This document shows positions 58,649 through 64,000 of a stretch of 64,000 bases of DNA, one piece after another. Source of the stretch: Sebastes aleutianus (lineage: Eukaryota; Chordata; Actinopteri; Perciformes; Sebastidae); the NCBI GenBank assembly GCA_916700875.1, contig CAKAKS010000072.1, positions 38,768,614 to 38,832,613 on the forward strand, written 5' to 3'. How positions within the stretch are numbered: position 1 is the stretch's first letter; every line of letters starts with the position of its first letter. The notes below the pieces were generated by a model that ran no database searches, was not told the DNA's origin, and was given only the letters and a program-made list of their open reading frames with translations. A program made the translations under genes and the position numbers.

Positions 58649-58808
58649 AGGCAACAGCAGCAGCGATGATGAGGCTGCTGGGCCAAGTGATGCGCGAAGC
58701 CGAGGGGAAGTCAATATTTCAGATAGTGATCTTATGATGCTGGAGAATCAGAAGATGATGTTCAGCATCCAGACACTACAGGAGTGTCATGTCCTGTTCA
58801 GTTAGAAG
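58649..58808 (+). other. candidate terminal exon, unidentified
   Basis: A plausible acceptor (CATTTTCTCCATAG) is followed by a frame reading NSSSDDEAAGPSDARSRGEV and MMFSIQTLQECHVLFS, ending in TAG. Its acidic Ser/Asp content and the acceptor are exon-like, but no homologue is recognised. Confidence 0.25.
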
Positions 58809-58814
58809 TGGAGA

Positions 58815-59111
58815 TGCTAATTGTTTTTTCTAACTGATAACCGACCCTCGTTAACCGGTTATTAACCGTTAACCGACAAGATTAGTACGTGTGTTGTGGA
58901 GGACACATGCAGCCACTTTCCCAGTAAAAGTCTCCACCGCATCATTTAGTTTAGCTGCGAGGTTGTCAGCTGTGTGTTCGCCTGGCTTAACGTTACTCTG
59001 TCTGCCCGGCATAACGTTAGTGAGTGTCTGACAAACCGTGTCTGTTTGTGCTAGTTTAGCAGCTGTAGCGTTGCTGGTGGCTTCGTGCTCGCTGTTGTCA
59101 CACACATACAC
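58815..59111 (-). pseudogene. hAT (ZBED-like) transposase remnant
   Basis: The minus-strand frame contains GEHTADNLAAKLNDAVE and GKVAACVLHNTRTNLV, resembling the HTAENI ... ACVHDNAxNIV region of ZBED/hAT transposases. Asp is replaced in the HDN motif. Its end repeats TTAACCGGTTATTAACCGTT at 58852-58878. Confidence 0.45.
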
Positions 59112-60050
59112 AAAATCCTACCGGCAGAATTAACACAACACTGTCTCTCTCTCTCTCTCTCTCTCGATCTCTTCTTTACCGTCTCCTGCTGGAGCTAAAT
59201 TAACGGAAAGCAGCCAATGCTGTTTTAAAGGTATGCCGGCCTCTAACGGGTCCGGACGACGGTGAGCACAACTTTCAATCCAAGAAAAAAAAAGCAGAAA
59301 AGTCCCGTTAGAGAAATAATCACAGTGTAGCCCGGTGCGGTGTCGGTGCTGGAGCTGAGGCGAGAGCGGCTGGTGTTAGCACCTCCAAAACGTCCCGAAA
59401 CTGCATTTCGCAACTGCATTATCACATTTGCAGGGCCTTTCTATAGCTACTGACTGAAGCACAAAATATTTTTTTTCTTCCCGCTAAAGCATTTTTTTTT
59501 TATAGATCAACATTTTTACTGCTACTTTATCTGAGCATTATGCAATAGTCCGCGACCTGACAAATTGGGATATGCCGATTTATTCCTTATTTATGCCAAC
59601 TTTTTACAATATTTACAATATAGTAGCATTTGTTTTGATTATCTAGTTATTGAGTTTTGTCCTGTTAGTGCAAGTATTATATTTGACTGCAGTACTGCAG
59701 GTACTTCGGGTACATGTTCATATAATTGTTAGCCTATTTCCTTTTACATACTTATTTCTTCACTGAAATTCATTGAATGGTATGTGAAGTTCACTCCATA
59801 TATTTGAGGCATGGATATTTATTTTGTTAGTTTATTTTATATAGTTTTCCTTTTTTCAGTTTTCTGAACATTACTTATTAATATTCATTGAGTATTTTCA
59901 GGATTTTTTTTCCACCTTTATGAAAATTTTGTATTGATATTATGCTTTTCTGTATATCTCTTTGACATACTATATACATGCATGTGGCCCTTGATAACGC
60001 TTTAGCGCCCTCTATTGGTTATATACAAGGCTTTATGAATGCCACCCACA
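59112..60050. other. unassigned, with short (CT)n
   Basis: (CT)n lies at about 59142-59164; the remainder is AT-rich with no exon. Confidence 0.4.
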
Positions 60051-60059
60051 GCTGGTATA

Positions 60060-61510
60060 TAATCCTGAGTGATTAGTTGTTTGTCAGACCCTGATGAAGA
60101 CATAGAGTCAATACACGTTGGTCTGTTTTATTGCCTATACTCAGAAAATAAAATGAACATATATTTTTTCACCTGAAGACGGAGTGCCTTTGTTCTTTTC
60201 ATTTGTTGTCTGCACCACTTGAGGACGATTTATCCAACAAGACTTCATGGATACTGTTTCAACTACTTTTGTCACAAACCGCCTGTCTTTGTCCATGTGA
60301 GGAGGGCTTTTTCTACATAGGCCGTACTTAAAGACGCCTGAGGGGTCGCCTCCTCGCCAAGCATAGAATTAGAATTAGGAATCCCGATTACAACATCATG
60401 ACTAGACACTTCATTAGCATTGCACCCACTAAAGTGTCTAGATGGGGTAATCCCGATTACCCCATCATGGCTAGACACTCTAGTGAGTGCAATGCTAATG
60501 ATTCCTTTTTGTTCATAGAGGGCATTGAACACATTAAACCGTTGGTCGGGGGGGAGACAGACAGGTTACAGAAACTAAACCAGAGGGAAGCTTTTTGGAT
60601 CCAGCTCTCATCCTGGTCTCATTGAGGATATACGTGCAACATGTTGGCTAATATATATATATATATATATTTTTTCTGTGTTTTTCTTACAGCCTATGTT
60701 AAAACCTTCCTCTTATCTCATGTTTTTTGTTGTTTTCATCATTTTCAATTAGTTTCACCTGTCATGTTATTAGGCAGGTCATGTGATTGCCTCCCATTGG
60801 TTGATGCTGCTATATAGGTGAGGCCACACCTGTTTTGCCCGTTACTTAAATAACACCCTATTTGACTGTTATCATGCCATTAAATAGGCGTTATCAGTCG
60901 CTATAACCACCATAGATGTGGGTCATCAGGGGCCTACTACACCTACTACGTTGTAAAAGTGAAACTTAAAAGCTTCTTTAGGTTTAGGCAACGGAACTAT
61001 AACTTCTTTATGTTTAGGCAACAAAACTACAACTTCTTAAGGTTAAGGCAATAAAACTACAACGTCTTTATGTTTAGGCAACAAAACTACAACTTCTTAA
61101 GGTTAAGGCAATAAAACTACAACTTCTTTATGTTTAGGCAACGAAAAACACTTTGTTAAGTTTAGGGTAAAACACTGTGTTTTGGGTTAAAATAACTACG
61201 AGCAGAAAGCCAACTACACATTGGTAGTTCCACATGGGATGCGAACTCTGGCCACATCTGCTCCTGTCATAATTAATACGGTCTCTAGAGGTCACTGTTT
61301 TCTTCTATTATACCTTATTTCGGTCATCTACCATATGAGTAGATGATAAAACTTACTAGTGAGTTTAGTAGGTCCCTATTGACTCACATCTATGGGGTTT
61401 ATAGTGACTGATAACGCCTATTTAATAGCCTGACGACAGTCTAATCGGCTGTAAATCCTCTGAGGTAGACCTACAGTGGGTGAAACATGTTGACTTTTAA
61501 AAACGTTTTA
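60060..61510 (+). mobile_element. Penelope-like retroelement 3' fragments, carrying a nested TIR element
   Basis: CAGACCCTGATGAAGACATAG with CACGTTGGTCTG (60087-60125) and GTGGGTGAAACATGTTG (about 61478-61494) look like Penelope-type ends. The frame at 60508-60600 reads IEGIEHIKPLVGGETDRL and NQREAFWIQL, like the end of the Penelope GIY-YIG region. Stops break the rest. A separate inverted-repeat element occupies 60865-61440. Confidence 0.4.
60865..61440. mobile_element. TIR element with 30-bp tandem units inside
   Basis: 60865-60940 (ACTGTTATCATGCCATTAAA, GGCGTTATCAGTCGC) is complementary over most of its length to 61365-61440. Inside, 60979-61150 holds about six 30-bp units of the type GTTTAGGCAACAAAACTAC plus AACTTCTTAAG, alternating in 60-bp pairs. 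No ORF. Confidence 0.65.
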
Positions 61511-62160
61511 ATATGTCCTTTCTTGTTCACTTTTTCTAAGAATGCCTGGATCGCCTTCCTGTTTATATTATTGTAGTGACTTGCATGCCTGGATGTAAGC
61601 CATATTGACTGGTATGTGTTGTGTAGATTTGTATGTTTCTTCAATTAAACATGTTTGTGACATTTCGGAAAAATCTGAGTACCTTAATTATTTATTTCAA
61701 GCTAATTTATCAAAGTAATCATGGAGCTCTAGGTGGGGGAAGCGTTTTGGGGAGGTGGGTGTGAATTATACAATACTAGTAATGGCAAAGCAGCTGAAGC
61801 TTAAAGGAGGGGGTTGTTGCTTGCTTACTTCGTATCATGTAGACATTCATGCCTTACTGACTGCTCAGAGCCCAACTGAGTTTTTCTGAAGGTTTATGAA
61901 GTGAATGAAAACATTAAAAGTGACCAGAGAGTGAGAGAGTGTCTGCATGGTCGCTGTCCGTGGTGCTGAACTGAGAGGCTGTTTTCTGTCCTCACAATCC
62001 ATCTCTTCCCTCTCTCTGTTTCTCTCCACTCTTCCTCTCTATCTCACACTTGCTGTTTTTCTTTCTGTCTTTTTCTTTCGCTCACTTTCTACCGCTTCCC
62101 ATTCCTCTCTCTTCCACTCACTTTCTCTTGCGCACACGCACAAGCTCACATTGATTCTGA
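61511..62160. other. upstream intergenic DNA, unassigned
   Basis: Pyrimidine-rich towards the right; no exon is supported. Confidence 0.4.
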
Positions 62161-62162
62161 TT

Positions 62163-62164
<2 letters not shown>

Positions 62165-62255
<91 letters not shown>

Positions 62256-62368
62256 AGCTCTCTATCTCTCCCTCTCTCTTCCTCTCTTTTTCTCTCTCTC
62301 TCTCTCTCTCTAGCTCTCTTCCTCTCTCTTTCTCTCTCTCTCTCTCTCTAGCTCTCTTCCTCTCGCTT

Positions 62369-62418
<50 letters not shown>

Positions 62419-62454
62419 TCTCTCTCTCTAGCTCTCTCTCTCTCTCTCTCTCTG

Positions 62455-62516
<62 letters not shown>

Positions 62517-62519
62517 CCT

Positions 62520-62551
<32 letters not shown>
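62165..62551. repeat. 390-bp (CT)n polypyrimidine tract
   Basis: Nearly pure CT with occasional TAG, CCT or TTC interruptions, all pyrimidine on the + strand except a few purines. It lies about 550 bp upstream of the right-edge gene leader. Minus-strand Arg/Glu repeat frames come only from this tract. Confidence 0.95.
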
Positions 62552-63084
62552 GGCACGCACGCGCGCTCACACCTCCCGTTAAAATATTCATTTGACACCT
62601 CAAAGGCCTTTCTGCCTCCCACCACCTGTATCCTGGATCCTGGATCCTCTGGTGGAGACACGAAGCTTGTGGAAATAAAACGCAAAACCATATCAATTAT
62701 GATATGTAATAAATGTTTGTAAAGAGATTTCTTCGCACCTGCGGAGTCCATCGATGTTTTGCGCGTAAAGGCTCCATGCAGCAGCGACCGGGCTAACTGT
62801 TGAGAACCCTCTCACCCACACCCACCCGGCTCAGAAATGCACCGGAGACCCGCCAAACAACCACAACAGGCAGGTCTCCACTGTCCAAAAAAATGAAAGT
62901 CAAATATTTTTTTCATGCCTTAAGATGAATAAAAACACTAGGTAAAAAAATCCTGACTGAGGTTATCATAATTCATGCATGAAAGGGTTAAGTAGCTTCA
63001 CAGGGTTTTTTTTCCCAACAACTCGCATTTGTGCCTCAGTTGAGGAATTCCCCGAGTTTGGAGAGACGAGCTGCGCAACAGGAG

Positions 63085-63776
63085 CAGTTTAAAAGCTGCT
63101 GTCTGCTGGGGCTGTGGACGATCACCTCCAGTCTATCAGCTTTACCTGAAATTCATCAGAGGACATCGTTTTGGAGAACCTCGTGGGGGTCGTGGGGGCA
63201 TTGATTGGAAGTGGAGAGACGGAGAGCACAGGAGCTGCGTGTCTTCTTCTTCTCTCTCTCTCTCTCTCTCTCTCTCTGAAGCTTCCAGATATTCTCCGGT
63301 GCACCGACACCGACCTGATGGAGCGATTACTCCTTTGGCCAACTTGGATACCTTCATCAATATCGGTCCTCTTGTTTCGGTGAATAAAAACGACCAGAGA
63401 GGAAAGAAGGAAGGACAAGAAAGGCACGTGGGTTCCCGAGGCGCACCGTCGGATCCGGCTTTTGATGCGTGCATCCAGGTGTCCAGTTCATCAGCTTCTT
63501 TTCTCTCTCTCTGGATGAACTGCGAACTGCGCAAAACTGAAAAAAAACAATGTTGAAGAGGAAGACGTTCAGCAGAAGAGCTTTGAACACAGGGATGCTC
63601 CTGGTCGGATATTTGCTTTGGGTTTAAGGATATCAAACCTCTCCAGCGGAGACAAAGCAGCAGCTCTGGAGTTACACAGAAGAATTTGGAAGTAGATCTC
63701 ATATTAACGGATTACCAGACGCGTTTTTTCTTCTCCTGAGACACTGTACACGCGCTCTTCTTTGATGTCTGAAAAG
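63085..63776 (+). other. probable 5' leader exon of the right-edge gene
   Basis: A TATA-like TTTAAAAG at about 63088-63095 precedes CpG-containing DNA. The exon would end at GATGTCTGAAAAG|GTAAAAAG (GT at 63777-63778). It contains (CT)n at 63248-63277. Short frames within it are not conserved-looking. Confidence 0.4.
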
Positions 63777-63948
63777 GTAAAAAGCAACATTATTTTTCTC
63801 TCCACATTTTCTGTCTCTTATTTTCTCAGAACAAGCACCAAAACCAGTGAGGTCTCTCTCCTCACAGAGGCGTTAATTCATGGTTGTTGATATGCAGTAT
63901 ACATATCCACTTCTCAACATCACTTTAACACCTTTTTCTTTCTACCAG

Positions 63949-64000
63949 TTGCCGAAAAAAATATAATCCGCCTTTTGGTGTCAAAATGAGAAGACGATTT
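63949..64000 (+). CDS. first codons of a gene running off the right edge (possibly mgat3)
   Basis: A pyrimidine-rich acceptor (CCTTTTTCTTTCTACCAG) ends at 63948. The first ATG is at 63986 and reads M-R-R-R-F to the window end. MGAT3, a Golgi glycosyltransferase that begins M-x-M-R-R in human and has non-coding 5' exons, lies near GRAP2 and FAM83F in human. The link rests on five codons and synteny, so it is a guess. Confidence 0.3.

Noticed and set aside
62310..62751. Arg-Glu repeat proteins on the minus strand
   Set aside because: Direct translation of the (CT)n tract.

Overview
The window is vertebrate nuclear DNA, almost certainly from a teleost fish and probably a percomorph. It contains spliced genes with GT/AG introns, dense microsatellites and many decayed transposable elements of types common in fish (L2/CR1-like LINEs, Tc1, hAT-like and Penelope-like fragments). 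There is no bacterial or viral gene organisation. A fixed 500-N scaffold gap lies at 54557-55056.

Genes, left to right. (1) The 3' half of cyth4 (cytohesin-4) on the + strand: six exons between 1 and 5524, covering the end of the Sec7 domain and the whole PH domain in the diglycine form, with a 3' UTR ending near 6400. (2) fam83f on the - strand, 23425 down to 11005: four coding exons, 550 aa, with a DUF1669 pseudo-PLD domain and the CK1-docking F-x-x-x-F. Its 9.5 kb first intron holds an intact 1022-codon LINE ORF on the opposite strand plus many other repeats. (3) grap2 (GADS-type SH3-SH2-SH3 adaptor) on the - strand, 33067 down to 27930: six coding exons, 239 aa, with a likely 5' UTR exon at about 33.55-33.7 kb. 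(4) At the right edge, a GC-richer 5' leader exon (about 63.1-63.78 kb) splices to an exon whose first five codons (ATG at 63986) reach the window end; mgat3 is a tentative guess from local synteny and M-R-R.

The layout corresponds to human 22q13.1, where GRAP2 and FAM83F are neighbours and CYTH4 and MGAT3 lie in the same band. CYTH4 is an ARF exchange factor of blood cells and GRAP2 is a T-cell and haematopoietic adaptor; FAM83F anchors CK1 isoforms. I see no sign that the three act as one system.

The rest is intergenic or intronic. From 33.8 to 63 kb there is no gene I can support. That stretch holds several dispersed families with inverted ends (a TTAA-bounded element present three times, a TTAACGCG family carrying a DR1 motif, a 47.5 kb foldback, a 60.9-61.4 kb TIR element with 30-bp tandem units), LINE/hAT/Penelope fragments, microsatellites, and a few unique stretches with transcription-factor-like motifs that could be conserved enhancers. 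Exon-like signals next to the N gap and at 58.65 kb are unassigned. I found no clearly undescribed molecular system. The best leads are the intact LINE ORF, the TTAA element with its internal hairpin, the DR1-carrying repeat family and the nested TIR element.
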